DNA of 64,000 nt from Rhynochetos jubatus. Taxonomy: Eukaryota > Chordata > Aves > Eurypygiformes > Rhynochetidae. Positions 1 to 12,339 of this stretch are shown here, piece after piece. Position numbers and translations under genes: made by a program. The notes under the pieces are model-generated. The model was not told the DNA's origin. It did no database searches and was given only the letters and a program-made list of their open reading frames with translations. Numbering within the stretch: position 1 is the first letter of the stretch; each line of letters starts with the position of its first letter. The stretch lies in NCBI GenBank assembly GCA_027574665.1, contig CM050650.1, positions 97,065,086 through 97,129,085 of the forward strand. Direction: 5' to 3'.

Positions 1-3000
1 TTTCTAAAAGATTAGTAATACTTTTTGGTGGTGTTTATCTTGACTTTACTCACCGTTCTGTAACTTTAGGTGTGTGCATTATACCAACAGAGGATTGTTT
101 CTTAATTCTTTCAACAGAATTCAGTGGCAGTCACTGTCTGTTACTTTGTCTGTAATGAACAATTATAACGAGACCCTGATTTCTGCTGGAATTGTCAGAT
201 GCCTGCATGGAAGCTAATAAGACAAGACTTCAAGTAGACCATGAATATTTTCTTCCATTTTTATCAAGGAACCAGTTGTAGGTGTATATGTCAATGTACG
301 CATGCCACTGCATAGGTCTGAGGCAGTGTGTTACTGCAAATAAATACTTTGGAAAACACTCTGACACAGTTGCAAAGAATGGAAATACTGTCATCTAAAA
401 CAGAACTGTCCTTGAACATAATAACCTTTAGAAATGTAAAACCATGAAAAAAATGTGTATCAAGAAAATACATTTTTAAGATTTATGAGAAAAGCTCATT
501 TTCTCATGAATGAATGTAGCTTTGTCATTTCAGATTTCAGAACACGTGCCCCTAAAAACAAAATAATTCCACAAACATGAAAATAGAAGGGTATTACCAG
601 AATTTAAAAAAAAAAAAAAAAATAAAAATTGGGTTGAGCACACCCAGACTTTCCTAAAAAAATTGGAGAAGATTTACAAAATAAAAACTAAATTTAAAGA
701 TACTTTTCAAAGTTCTTAAAACTTTACTACATATATTTTTCACCACATTAGTAATATCATGCATCATAGTTATTGCAATACTCTTTGGAAACTTTACCTT
801 AATGCTTAAGAAAAATTGTCTTAGTGACAAAAGACATCAAGTGGTATGGTTCAGTAGCTTCCTGAAGTAATCACTTGGGCTTCTAGCCAGACAGGTATGT
901 GAATAATAAACTCCTCTTCTTTTACTCTCTTAGAATAGAAAAAAATAATCTAGATTTTCTTCTGCCTATCTAAAACTTTCAAATGGTTGCATGGACGGTT
1001 TGATGGAATTCTGTTTTAATAATAATTCCCTATATAACTAGTATTAAATTATTATGAGCAGTATTTCAGGAAAGCAAAATATATAACAGGAGGAATTTCC
1101 TAAAAACAATGAAATAGTAAAATAAATTATCTTACAAGCTTTCCTTATAGGACTATGTTCATACTTAGCTTTAGCACTAGCATTTGATGTCATTCCAATT
1201 ACAGAAATCTAGAAATAGAGAAAATAATGCTTTCTTCTATACTCACAAATAATTAAACTTTGAAGCAGGTTTCCGTGACTTCCAAGTTATATGCAGAGAG
1301 TGCCTCGTAATGGAGATGTAGTTGCTCTTATTATATCAGTCTGTATTGTGAAGAGAGGCATATTAGATAGAATAAGCAAGAATGAGAGTCATACTGAAAG
1401 GAATAATTTACCTACTGAAAGCTTGAATCAGTATAATACTTTCTCTTTGACTTTTGTCATCTTTGAGATTCACTTTTGAATTTGATACAGAAGTAATAAG
1501 AAATCATAAGAGTTGCCTTCAACTGCTAACAGCCAGAATGTCAAGAGAAAAGTTTGGAAGTTCGGTTTTATTGTCTAGCAATTCTCTGCTGGTATCCGTT
1601 CTGTGTCCCTCACTGTGTCAGTGAATAGACCACAAGACTTCATGACATAAAGTATTTTCGGTTTGTAAAAATCTCATTTAACAAAGCTAAAAGTGAAACA
1701 ATCAGCAGCATCACAAAACCTTGTGTGCTTTCATAGAAAAAAAAAAAATCACAATTAATATGTCACTTTTTGAAAAAGAATTCAAACAGTCTATATCATT
1801 AAAAAGATGGGTTGAGCTTTTGTTTGGCACAGCACTTTCAATCACAACTTATCATTTTAGACATAAAAAGTATTAAAAAGTCCAAGTTTAAAAACCAGAT
1901 TTTTTTTAATTCCCTTATATTATTGATTTCCATTGTAGTGATATGTATTTCAAACCTATACATCAAAATTTGATATATTAATTTATAATTAACTCCATTA
2001 AAAGTATTTGCAATAAAATTAAATTTCTCTAAAATTTCTCAAACATTACAGGTCCAATTATTACAAGAAAAGCAAATAATGAAAAAAAGGAAATAAGTAG
2101 GAACTTTTTTTGAAATTATTTTTCAACGGAATGTTGCATTTGCAGTGCTTTTATAAACAAACCAAACCCCAGAGTAAGATCAGTGTCCAGATTCGTTATT
2201 TTAGTTAATGCAGATAAGCAATTAAATGTCAGCTTCTGGAGCAAAATGATAAATGTGATTTCTGTGTGTCTGAACAAGAAAGTAGGAAGAGAATTTCATG
2301 TCTGTCTATACTACTGATTATGATATTGGTTGTACTGTATTTCATTGTGTACTGGTGTGTAAAACGTACAAAAGATGAAAGGCATAATTAAAAAATCCTC
2401 AAAGAAATCAGTGCTATTAAAAAAAAAAAAAAAAAAACCACAAAAAACAAACCACGCGGAAATATACTTTAGGAATTCAGTCTCTGTTTTTTTTCTAAAA
2501 TATGACTGAGGTGATTATAGTGTATACAAAGGAAGCACATGTGTCTAATGAGGAGAAACACTGGACACGGAGGAGATTTCTTTAGCTCAGCAGAGACCAG
2601 CATGTTAGAACCAATGGCTGAAAGCTGTAACCAGAACATTTGAATTGGTAATAAACCAAAAAAGCTGTAACAGTAATGATGATTATAATTGGTACAAACT
2701 ACCAATTGAAGTGGTGGTTTCTTCAGGTGTTGCTGTGTTAAAATTAGACTGTGTGTCTTTCTAGAAAGGATTCTCTAGACAGCATAACTTACTAGGCTTA
2801 GTACAGTTGTAACTGCAGGAAATACGGAGTTCTGAGACAAAGAGCACAGATGAAACTGTGATGTAAGCTGCATTAAAAAAAAAGGAATTATGTGCATACA
2901 GGAAGTAAAGAATAAAGAAGTAGTACTGGATGTAAAATAGATTATGGAAGCATGGTTGCATGTCTACTGTATGTTGCTGAGAGACAAATTGTCAGACATT

Positions 3001-4355
3001 CTTATTATCAGGAAATGTCTACATCTTAAATGACATCATTCTTAAGTCCTAAAATAGAAAATACTGAATAAACTTGGAAAGTATATAATTTTTTTTTTAA
3101 ATATATAACTCTTTCTGACTGCAATACATTCTTACTTAAATGAGTCTGAGAATCAGAGAGTATCTGTATTGGCTGATTAATATATAAACAAGTTATTATC
3201 AGCAGCCAATAAATGAGTTTCTCAGGAAAGATGCTAAGCAAAACTTTATTTTCTATGAGGAATAGGGATTGTTTGTTTAAGGCTGTAATATTAAGTAATG
3301 TAATACTAGAAAGATATATCATCCTTCAAGGGACCTTGGTTGTGAAGTTAAGAAAACAGTCTTATCCCTACAACTACTTGATTGCAGCAGAAAAACAAAT
3401 ATATTTACCAGTAAATGAAACATTGATTCCTCTCCAAAATTCATATAAATATTTTACAATTACCTAATTTCTCAAAACCTGAATTGATTATAAATAGTTT
3501 ATGTGTTTTTTCTGTATCTGTAACCTGTAGAACAGTTTAATCATATCCTGACTCTTGCTCTGCAGTACTGTAGATATACAGTGCATCAGTGCCCCCTGCA
3601 GCCTTGAAACACTAGTATACCATTTTAAAAAAATACACTATTGATTGTTGTTGAAGTAACTATTCAGAAAAATAACAGCTTTAAATTCTGTTGTATCCTT
3701 TCCTTTTCTCTCCTTCCTTCTTTAAAGGAAAATGCTTCAGAAATTTAACCTAAAATTCAAAACAGATCTTGATATATTTTCAAGAATGAAAAAATGTTGA
3801 GTTTTTTTTTTTCTTAAAGAACCCTGGCATATGAAAAGCATATAAAAGCAATCCAGAATATATGTGTAAACATTAAAATTTCTAGTTACAAAAAGAAAGT
3901 CTCTCAGAAGACCAAATTTTGTAATGTGTAGAAAGTTCAGAGTACACAGAAATCACTGCTTCACCTGTGCAAAAGTGCCATAGGTGTTGCTTTATGTTTA
4001 TGACAATGCACTCAAAATAACAGATATAATATAAAGATAAGTTTGGGGTTTGTGTCTTCCCTTCAGCTCCTACTCACACCTTTTCAAGTCATTGGTAAAT
4101 TTCTATAAACAGTGTTAGTTATGGGTTTGAGGAGTTCTATCAAAGCTCTGAAGTTTGAAGGAAGCAGTGGTTGGTCATAGCAATAGTACAAATCTTATGT
4201 AATTTATCTATATATGGGGAAAGAAAGGATTTCAGCTCATAAAACCCTGAGCTGTTAAAATTACAAGCAGTGTCAAAAAGAGGACATGAACATAAATGAA
4301 GTTCAAGAAAACACCTGTCTCTATGCTGTGCAAGAATTTATTGAGATACATATTC
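1..4355. other. AT-rich intronic sequence, nothing specific
   Basis: I saw no repeat family, exon or RNA gene that I can name. Small homopolymer A runs occur at about 606-622, 1738-1748 and 2419-2437. The short open frames have no domain signal. Confidence 0.5.
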
Positions 4356-4465
4356 ACAGATTTGCAGAGTGTTAGGGGTTGGAAGGGACCTCTAGAGATC
4401 ATCTAGTCCAACCGCCCTGCCAGAGCAGGATCACCTAGAGCAGATCACACAGAACATATGTTTCA
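4356..4465 (-). mobile_element. CR1 LINE 3'-end fragment, inverted
   Basis: The + strand reads GGTTGGAAGGGACCTCTAGA followed by GATCATCTAGTCCAACC and CCCTGCCAGAGCAGGATCACC. This is the reverse complement of a CR1 3' untranslated tail in its 'gacctctagagatcat' subfamily form. Only about 110 bp remains and no coding part is left. The terminal ATTCTGTGATTCT repeat has decayed. Confidence 0.85.
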
Positions 4466-6584
4466 GACCAGGTTTCTGAAGCCAGATTTCCTCCTTTTTC
4501 CTCTCTACACTCACTCTAAAATCAAGAGGTAGATGGGAGAAGATCCTGCACTACTAGCATTCATACAAGTTCCTAGTTGACATAAAAGTGTGAGTTGGTA
4601 TTTCTTAACTGCCAAATTTATTTTTATTTAAATAACAAGATGTAATATGAAATTTTTACATCTGTAACGAACAAGGCTGAAGGTCAAATTATCCTAGCCA
4701 ATTGAAAATGCAGCAATTTCTTAGAACTGACTGCCTAACATATTTCACTGATGTTACAAAATTGAGTAAGTATTGTATGAAAATGAAGGGAAATTATTAG
4801 ATCTCTTCAGTTTCTGGGCACTATAAACAAAATTGTGACATCAGTAACTGGCTTCCAGCACTTACCAATTATAAAATCCATTTCATAAACCAGAAGATAT
4901 AAAATATTATTGGCTGAATTAATGTATATGAAAGAAATTCACCAGAGTTCAGAACTCTTAAGTGGTAAGATTGTTCTAGCTGCAAGTGAGATGAATTTGA
5001 TTTACAGTAAATAACATCTTTTTCTTCAGAATAAATTTTTAATATAAACAGTATAAGGAAAGTTCTCTAATTTGGGAATGTGGCCATATAATTAAGTCTT
5101 TGTCAGGTTTTCAACAAATTTGATTAATTGAAGGATCTTCTTATTTTTTACTAAAAAAGGTATATTTTACACCTCCTAAAACCTGCTAATCCCTTTGCAA
5201 ATGGCAAAGCACAATCTACTTGCCATGGTTTTATTTTCATTATTCGAATCAAAAGGTTAGATGTTTTGAATTTTGAATTCTAAAAGAGTTATCTCAATTT
5301 TTCACAAGGAAAGCAAGAAAGCAAATTTAAAAACAGAAGAAAAAGGAAAGAAAGAAGGTAAGCACAATAAGGTAGTCCCTCATATCAACGTCCTGATTGT
5401 GTTCAGATTATCATTTTCATTGAAAAAAAAGTTTTGTCAATTTGATGATAGGTATTTGGCTGATAACCTTAAATTTGACCTGCTTTGAAGTAATGACTAT
5501 TTGAAATTGCTAATATTGATGCTTTAAATATAGGTGCCCTTCATGACTTAAAGTTACTGAAGAAAGAATGGCAGAAAAATGATAGCACAGTTTGAAGGTA
5601 ACAATGAGAAGAAATCACTCACTCTGCCATTGAGAATATTATTCCAGTTTTGCCTCAGGTTTCTGTTTGTCTCTTGCTTTGAAACTTGTTTTGTAGTCGG
5701 AAAGATCAATGACTTTTGGTAACTATATTGCCTAGTCCCAAGTCATAAACAGGCACTTAAACCTCCAATGACATAATATTTGGGTTCAGGTAATGATTAG
5801 CCAAATGTCATTAATAGGTACAAAATATCAACTTATTCAAATGTTGCTCTCAAACAGGTTGACCATCTCATAATTACAATATAACATACTTTTAGTTTAA
5901 TATTTTTTCTGCCTTTCTGTAATCTTACCATGTTACAATCTTTGGGTTGATAAGAAGATGGGAGTGTATGAATAATCAATTTTTATCATTTTTCTGTTAA
6001 GTAATCCAGGTCAAGAAAAGGCAGCTCCTTATGTATTCCTAGTCCTAACCAAACTTGAATAGTTTAGTGCAGCACAGTGACATGTTGTTCTTCGGCGGCA
6101 TTTGATCTCAATTCCTGTGCAGACAGTTTTAAATAGTGTTCTGAAAGTTGAAAGGAATAGGAGAAATCTGCTGACAAGGCATTTGGAGTTTCCTCTCCTC
6201 ATTTCTTTTTTTTTTTTTTTTTTGAGCTGTTATGCTTTTCTTCCTGTTCACACTAATCACAAAAATTCTCTGTTGCAGTCTTAATAATGCTGCCCGTTAC
6301 TACCTCTACCTGTTTTACGAATTTGTTAAACCAGAGTCATATTCTCTTGTTAATGTTAAAGTCATATCCATCTCTTTACTGCAAACTGTAAGCTGTATCC
6401 TTTGCTGCAAAGGTAGGCAAGTCATAGGAAATTCTTTTGGCAAATGGTTTGAGTACCTAAAAATGGTTTGGGATGTTTTTCGGTTCTGTAATCAACACAT
6501 GCATGAATTCAAGTGTGCCGTAGTGAAGTAGGAATTTGTCCTGACTTCTCAAGAGTTAATTGGTTCAGTTCCATCAGTCTGTCA
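4466..6584. other. AT-rich intronic sequence before the ERV remnant
   Basis: No gene is supported. A T run lies at about 6206-6223. Part of the last few hundred bases may be ERV leader sequence, because the gag-like frame is already open from 6513, but I found no 5' LTR or primer-binding site. Confidence 0.4.
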
Positions 6585-7511
6585 ATGGAGAAACATGGTC
6601 ACCTCTCTTACAGTGGGATGAACAGGAGATGGCTCTCTCCATACAGATTGTCTACAGGGAGAACCAAGGTGTCTGTGTCACAAGCTAGCACATCTGCACC
6701 GCAATCTGCCACATCACCCTCCATTATGCCTGCATCAATGGCAACGCCTCCTGCTACTGCCAGTTTGTCTTCTCCCCCAGCCAGCCCACTTTCTGCAGCA
6801 GCCTCACTCCCTCAATCTTTTGTGTGTTATTGTCAGGGGCGACCACTGTCCGTGGCCCCAGTCCGGAAAAAGAAATACACACATAAATCAGTCCATCTAG
6901 TCGAGGATGGTGAGGTAGCCGGGCCATCCCAGTCTACAGAAACTGTCAATCAGGAAATGGGAGCAGGGCTAGCTCAAGAGTCGGAGACGGAGGATGAAGA
7001 TGTTGTGACCACACGGTCCTTATCCCTGAGGGAGCTACGGGACATCCGTAGAGACTACAGTCGCTGCCCGGGTGAACATATCATGATCTGGCTGCTCCGC
7101 TGCTGGGATAATGGGGCCAGTACTATGGAGCTAGAGGGGAGTGAGGCTAAACAGCTGGGGTCACTTGCTGGAGAGGTGGGAATTGATAAAGCAATTGGGC
7201 GTAAGCCACAAAATGTCAGCCTCTGGAAGCGACTCCTGACCAGTTTAAAGGAAAGGTACCCTTTCAGAGAGAGTGTGCCACAACAGCTGCGTAGGTGGAC
7301 CAGCATGGAGAAAGGCATCCAGTACCTAAGAGAACTAGCGGTGCTGGAGGTCGTTTACCGAGACCCAAATAACTCACGAGCATCCACTGACCCCGATGAA
7401 GTCTACTGCACCCGGCCCATGTGGCAGAAGTTAATGCGGAGTGCACCAACCTCATACTCCAGCGTGCTCTCAATAATAACTTGGAGAGAGGACGAGACAC
7501 ATGAGTATTAG
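6585..7511 (+). CDS. ERV gag-like open reading frame, uninterrupted
   Basis: This encodes a retroviral structural (Gag-like) polyprotein fragment of 308 codons from the ATG at 6585. The frame is already open from 6513, but without an ATG. Residues about 37-76 are rich in Pro, Ser and Ala, a basic cluster follows near 94-101, and an acidic stretch lies at about 131-139. Residues about 144-250 are the part I recognise from Gag-like proteins annotated in many bird ERVs (motifs RSLSLRELRDIRRDYSRCPG and MEKGIQYLRELAVLEV). No zinc-knuckle CCHC motif is visible, so the nucleocapsid end is missing or was never present in this lineage. The frame ends with TAG at 7509-7511, and downstream protease sequence continues in the same frame. 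Whether that stop is natural or a mutation is not decidable here. Expression is unknown. Confidence 0.7.
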   Translation: MEKHGHLSYSGMNRRWLSPYRLSTGRTKVSVSQASTSAPQSATSPSIMPASMATPPATASLSSPPASPLSAAASLPQSFVCYCQGRPLSVAPVRKKKYTHKSVHLVEDGEVAGPSQSTETVNQEMGAGLAQESETEDEDVVTTRSLSLRELRDIRRDYSRCPGEHIMIWLLRCWDNGASTMELEGSEAKQLGSLAGEVGIDKAIGRKPQNVSLWKRLLTSLKERYPFRESVPQQLRRWTSMEKGIQYLRELAVLEVVYRDPNNSRASTDPDEVYCTRPMWQKLMRSAPTSYSSVLSIITWREDETHEY

Positions 7512-8003
7512 AGGGGCCCTGCCTCCAGCCAGGTGGAGGAAAGGGACAACCATGTTTACTGGACTGTATGGATTTGATGGCCTGGCACATCAGAGCCCTA
7601 GGAGTACAGAGCTCTAGTACACACGTGTGCACAGTGTACCCTCATGCCATCAAGCTATAGGGGGATACAGCCCATCAGCATTTCTGGTGTAACTGGGGGC
7701 TCTCAACAACTGACTGTGCTGGAGACTGAAATAAGCCTGACTGGGGAGGAGTGGCAAAACCACCTTATTGTGACTGGCCCAGGTGGCCCATGCATCCTTG
7801 GCATTGACTATCTTAAGAGAGGGTACTTTAAGGACCCAAAAGGGTACCGGTGGGCTTTTGGGATAGCTGCTGTAGAGACTGATGAAATTGAGCAGCTGTC
7901 TGTCTTGCCTGGTCTCTCACAGGACACTTCTGTTGTGGGGACCTTGTGGCAAGTGGTGGGTGCTCCAGGCAGAGCAAGTGTCTTGCTGGGCAGATCAGTC
8001 TAG
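7512..8003 (+). pseudogene. ERV protease (retropepsin) remnant, inactivated
   Basis: This is the same frame as gag. It is interrupted by TGA at 7575-7577 and TAG at 7599-7601 and then open to a stop at 8001-8003. The family signature is seen in ILGIDYLKRGYFKDPKGYRW, the segment after the flap. At 7620-7628 the codons read His-Thr-Cys where retropepsins carry the Asp-Thr/Ser-Gly catalytic triad, so both the catalytic acid and the glycine are lost. The pol region that should follow is absent. This is a dead enzyme fragment and no product is expected. Confidence 0.7.
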
Positions 8004-8341
8004 GAGTCGGGGTTTAAAAGTTTTTTTCTCTCTTACTTTCCCTGCTTTCGGCCCCCGGGCAGTTTTGTGGGGGTTTGCTCCCTTCAGCTTGGTTTTTTTC
8101 CTTTTCCCTTCTTGGGGTGAGATCCTGTATCATTTGTTCTACCTTTTTCCTCTGTTCCTTAAATTACTCATTAGCACTGGCATTGTTAGTAACTCCCTAA
8201 GTTTCATTTATATAATTAAATAGTTCTTATCTCAACTCCTACGGGCTTTTCCTCGGTTTGTTCCTCTGACCCTTCCTCGCCAGGAGGGGATGTGGGGGGG
8301 GCAGAGTGATAGAGCGGCTGGTTGTGATAAAAACCACAACA
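8004..8341 (+). mobile_element. 3' LTR end of the ERV remnant
   Basis: A T-rich and then GC-richer segment carries ATTAAA at 8215-8220, followed by TTCTTATCTCAACTCCTACGG. This corresponds to the R/U5 part of avian ERVL LTRs ('ttcttatctcaacccacg'). It ends with GGGGATGTGGGGGGGGCAGA and then CCACAACA at 8341. The start of the LTR cannot be placed. CpG decay and small differences suggest considerable age. Confidence 0.65.
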
Positions 8342-11300
8342 CAAGGTGATCAGCTCAGGCAGGCTTCTGAACCCTTAGGCAGACAATGTTTGACAAAGTG
8401 AATTCTGTCCTAAGAGTTTTATTGACTGATGAAATTTCTTCAAACATTTAGGAGGCAAAAGGCTATTTTGGGTGTCATTTTGTTGTGTTGGAGAATTTGG
8501 AATTAAGAGACTGAACATGAGGTCACAGGTATTGAACATGTTAATTACTTTGCTATTGATTGTTCTTGTTGCTGCTGTCATTGTCATTGTTAGACTATTT
8601 CTTCACTCTCAAGTAAAGTGGAAGTGCTCACTACAAAAACACATTGTGGCCAAAAATCAAATAGTGTTCCAATTGCATGAAAGAAAAGTATACCTTACTC
8701 TAGCATTTGACAACTTTCCTTTAGGAAAATCCCATTAATAAGAATATAGTTTTGTTTAGTGTACCTTTACAGTCATTTGATGTTACTATGAGGAAGAAGG
8801 AATAGACATCTACCGGCATTGCCTCTTACACTAGGACACTTTAAAATATGATACCACTTTAGGGAAAAAAATTTATTAATATGTAAACAACATCAAGCAG
8901 CAGATAATTGTACAAACACATACAAATATCGAAAACTGAACTTCTGAATTCTCTAACAGAAGCCTCCTACTTGATAGCTGCAATCATTATGAAGTGGTTG
9001 CAAATTCTGATAATGTTTTGACCAAACAAAAATATCACATCCTGAAACCTCCACTTAATAAAGAGACATGAGATAAAAGCTCCATTTAGGAGGCTGCTCT
9101 CATATGGTGCTTCTGAACAGAGAAACTATTTTGACTGGGAATAATGAGTGCTAGCGTTCTGGAGGCAAAAGTCAATGCTGAAAAATGAGAAGTCCTGAAA
9201 AGAAGATATGATCTTGGACAAAAGAAAAGGGCCAGGAAAGAAGGAAGTGAACATCCTGGCTGGAGCAAAGATCCTGGAAGTGGGGGAAAGTACTGAAGAT
9301 GAGAAAGATGCATGGAGATGAGTACCAGAGGACGCACAGGGACTGTGGCTGGTAACAGTCAAGACACATTACTATGAGCAGCATCTCAATGTGAATCAAC
9401 ATGACTTTCCAGCTGAGTTTCCCAGACCAGCAGCAACTTCCCTGTTGGGAAGAGAAGTGAAGACCTAGTGAACATAATGGAATACGGAGTGGAGTGAGGG
9501 CATAAGGGAGTGTGTGAGGTAATAGAGCAGTGTAAAAGCTCTAATCTTGTTGCTTCTTAAGTAAAACCCAGTATTCAGATCCACTACAGGCTGTTGTTCA
9601 CTCTCCCATCTGACACATGATTTATCTACAAAATCATTTTTTCCTTATAGAAAAAAATGTACATTAAGGTCTATTATTTTAGTTCCTTATCTGTTACCTT
9701 GTAAAATACTATTCAGGAAATTTTCAGAAGTATATTTTTTTTACTCTGTTACTATCACATAGATTTTTTGACCTGTCATATTTACAGCATTCTTCCTTAC
9801 ACGCTCAGTGAGAATGCAATAGTATTTTAATTAAATGCCACATAACTGATGAATAAATTATGTTTATGTTTATGCATGCCAGTCATTCTCCAATATTAAG
9901 ATATAATTAGAAATTAAGTCTGGAAGAAAGACTGGATACATAACATTATCTTGCATTTTTAACTCTTTCTGTACTAATGATTTCTATATGTCTGTCTCAT
10001 CTTGCTTGCAGGCCAACTCTCATGATAATTTCAATACTGTGTGATAGAGAAAGCCTTTTTATATTCCTATCACTCTCCAGTCAAACAATCTTTGGATAGC
10101 AAAATGCTTTTTATCCAGCAATCTTAATTAATATTTATACAGCAATGTAGGTCTTCCCTACTTCTACTATGTAGGCCAGAACTATTTTCAGTACATGGGG
10201 AAACAAATGTAAAAAAAGATTAAGGATTCTGTCTGTGAAAAATGCTTAACCTATTCTTATAAGAGGCAAAAAACAAGTATGTACTCTTAACACTGCCTTT
10301 TATCTGTAATTTAATCAGGGTATACTGAAGTTCCAGTCTGCAAAAATGTGTGTTTCCATGCATTTCTGGAAGCAGCTTGATTCTCTTGAGAGTCCCCTTC
10401 ACTCCTGCTAGGGTTTGAGAACGCCTCTACTCATCCTTCAAAACTGTATCTCATAGAGATACTACTAGGCATGCCCAGAAAAAGTTGAGATGAGACTGTA
10501 CGAGGTATTTCCAGTGGTGGTACATACCTGTTTTCCCTTTCTACTCTTCAAATCACTGGTAAGAGCACCGTTCTGTTTTAGCAAATACTTGACTTCATTT
10601 GTGTCCTGAGCCTGATGGGATTATAAACTTGCTAGTCTACTACCAGAAGTGCTGTAAGAACTCCCCAAACCAGTCCCTTGGTCTGTTCTGTCCTGGACAG
10701 AACAAACATTCAGGGGGTTGAGTGCAGAAAGGAATGGTGTTCTCATACAGTTCCCTATCCCTTGGGTTAGAAAATTCAACTGAGAATTTTCTCTGAGTCA
10801 AAGGACTTGGATTTTTCCATTGTATCCACCTCTTGTAGCATTTTATTTTCTTTCTTGGTGACACAGGGCTCTAGCCAGTAAAGACCATAGGTTTGGCTAC
10901 CACAGTCCCAAGAATTACAGTGCAAAAGTCTTGCCTGAGATGAATTATTACTTAGGAAATCAATTGCATATTCAGGATCTAGAAGTTAGTCTCCTTATCC
11001 CTCACAGACACATTGTGTTATAATATTCTGTAGGTAAATCTTCCACTTTGGAGCCTAAATTATGGATGGTGTCAGTGAGGTAGAAGAATGTCTTTAGCCC
11101 TTGAAGCTAGACAGAAGCTTTGGTAAACAGTAGTGACTCCATTCTGGAATGGTGATTTCTTAGATAGCTCTCACTGAATCTCTGTTACAGGAACTCAATT
11201 TACCCACTAGTTTACTCAGCCATTTAGGAGTGGGACAGAATTAATATAGCCTAATCTTGCAGAAGCTTTTCAGAAGGACAAGAAAAAAGGCCATGTTAAA

Positions 11301-11350
11301 AAAATAACTTTTCTGATCCTCGAGGAGGGAATGAAAGTATTTTTCCATAC
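8342..11350. other. Intronic sequence, nothing specific
   Basis: I see no nameable repeat or exon. A purine-rich stretch lies at about 9060-9480, giving overlapping pyrimidine-coded frames on the other strand. It has no domain features and is treated as non-coding. Confidence 0.5.
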
Positions 11351-11359
11351 AAAACCACT

Positions 11360-11440
11360 AGTTTAGAGAAACAAAAGTAGTTGCGTAAATCAACAAAAAG
11401 ATGCAGTGCTCAGGCATTTCAAGTGCTGTTTCTCTAAACT
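11360..11440. repeat. Inverted repeat, 14-bp perfect arms
   Basis: AGTTTAGAGAAACA at 11360-11373 is exactly complementary to TGTTTCTCTAAACT at 11427-11440, with a 53-nt spacer. The arms could form a stem, but the spacer shows little further pairing. It may be chance, a decayed small transposon or a template-switch scar. Confidence 0.5.
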
Positions 11441-12339
11441 GGGAAGAGGTTTTCTAACTGTGACTATTGACTAAATATAAAACAGGAAGCTGAAGTTCAA
11501 ACAGATTCGACATTTGATTAAACTTCAGATAGTTCAAGGTTTGCACATTGGTCCACTCAGTGCTCAGTAGTTCTCATTCCTCCCCTTTTTTTGAGTTTAA
11601 TGATTGGATGATAGAAAGTTGAGGAGGTTAAAAGAGAAGATGGGGAAGGCTCTGAAACATCAAAACCAAGCCAAAGTAAAGATCAGTGTGAACAATGAAT
11701 TGAGAGATTCAATGCTCACTTAATTCTGTGAATAAGCCAGGTAAAGAAAGGACCGAATTTGCTACAAAAATTCAGTTGTAGAAAATCCATAATTTATCAT
11801 GTCGTAAACTTAGAGACCAAGAGAGTTTTTCCAAATATCGTCTAAGAAAGATTAATCTAAGGAAGACTCCTTTTAATGTCTAGTTTCACCATAAAGCATT
11901 GTTACTGCAAATTCTGTGTTACAGTAACTTATTTATCTGTTGTGAAGTCTATGGAATCTACACGATTTAAAGCATTTCTTCCTGCATCTGTCACTGTGTA
12001 TCCTGGAATTCATGATTTTTTTTCCTTTGGATTTTTAAACCAGGCTTTCACAAGCTTCATTATATATTTTAATTGCATTCTCACATCCACAGCTGAATTG
12101 TCTATCAGATATATTATTTGAACTGCTAAGACTTTGCACCACTATATGAGATGCTCTCTGTGTAAAAGCAGTTGCAAAAGACGTTATACCAACTGCACAT
12201 TTTGTAGTGGAAAGCTGCAACTACAGAATCACTAAATCCTGCTAGCAAATATTGTGCCTAGTAGTAGAGAGAAGCTGGGTTCATAGGCTGGATCATACAT
12301 TGAGAATTGAATTTTTTAAAGAGATATCCCTGATCATTT

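Larger units (their letters stand above)
6513..8341 (+). mobile_element. Avian endogenous retrovirus remnant: gag-like, broken pro, 3' LTR end; pol absent
   Basis: An old retroviral insertion lies in the sense orientation relative to EYS. In order it holds a gag-like frame (6585-7511), a protease region in the same frame (7602-8003) and T-rich sequence leading to an LTR 3' end. The LTR end has an ATTAAA signal at 8215-8220 and finishes GATAAAAACCACAACA at 8341, the end seen in avian ERVL-type LTRs. Reverse transcriptase, integrase and env are all missing: the protease region runs straight into LTR-like sequence, so a large internal deletion is inferred. The 5' boundary is not resolved and I could not find a target-site duplication. 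It cannot replicate on its own. Confidence 0.8.

Noticed and set aside
9086-9402. Three overlapping minus frames of 76-83 codons
   Set aside because: Several frames open at once over a purine-rich stretch. This is a composition effect, with no domain.
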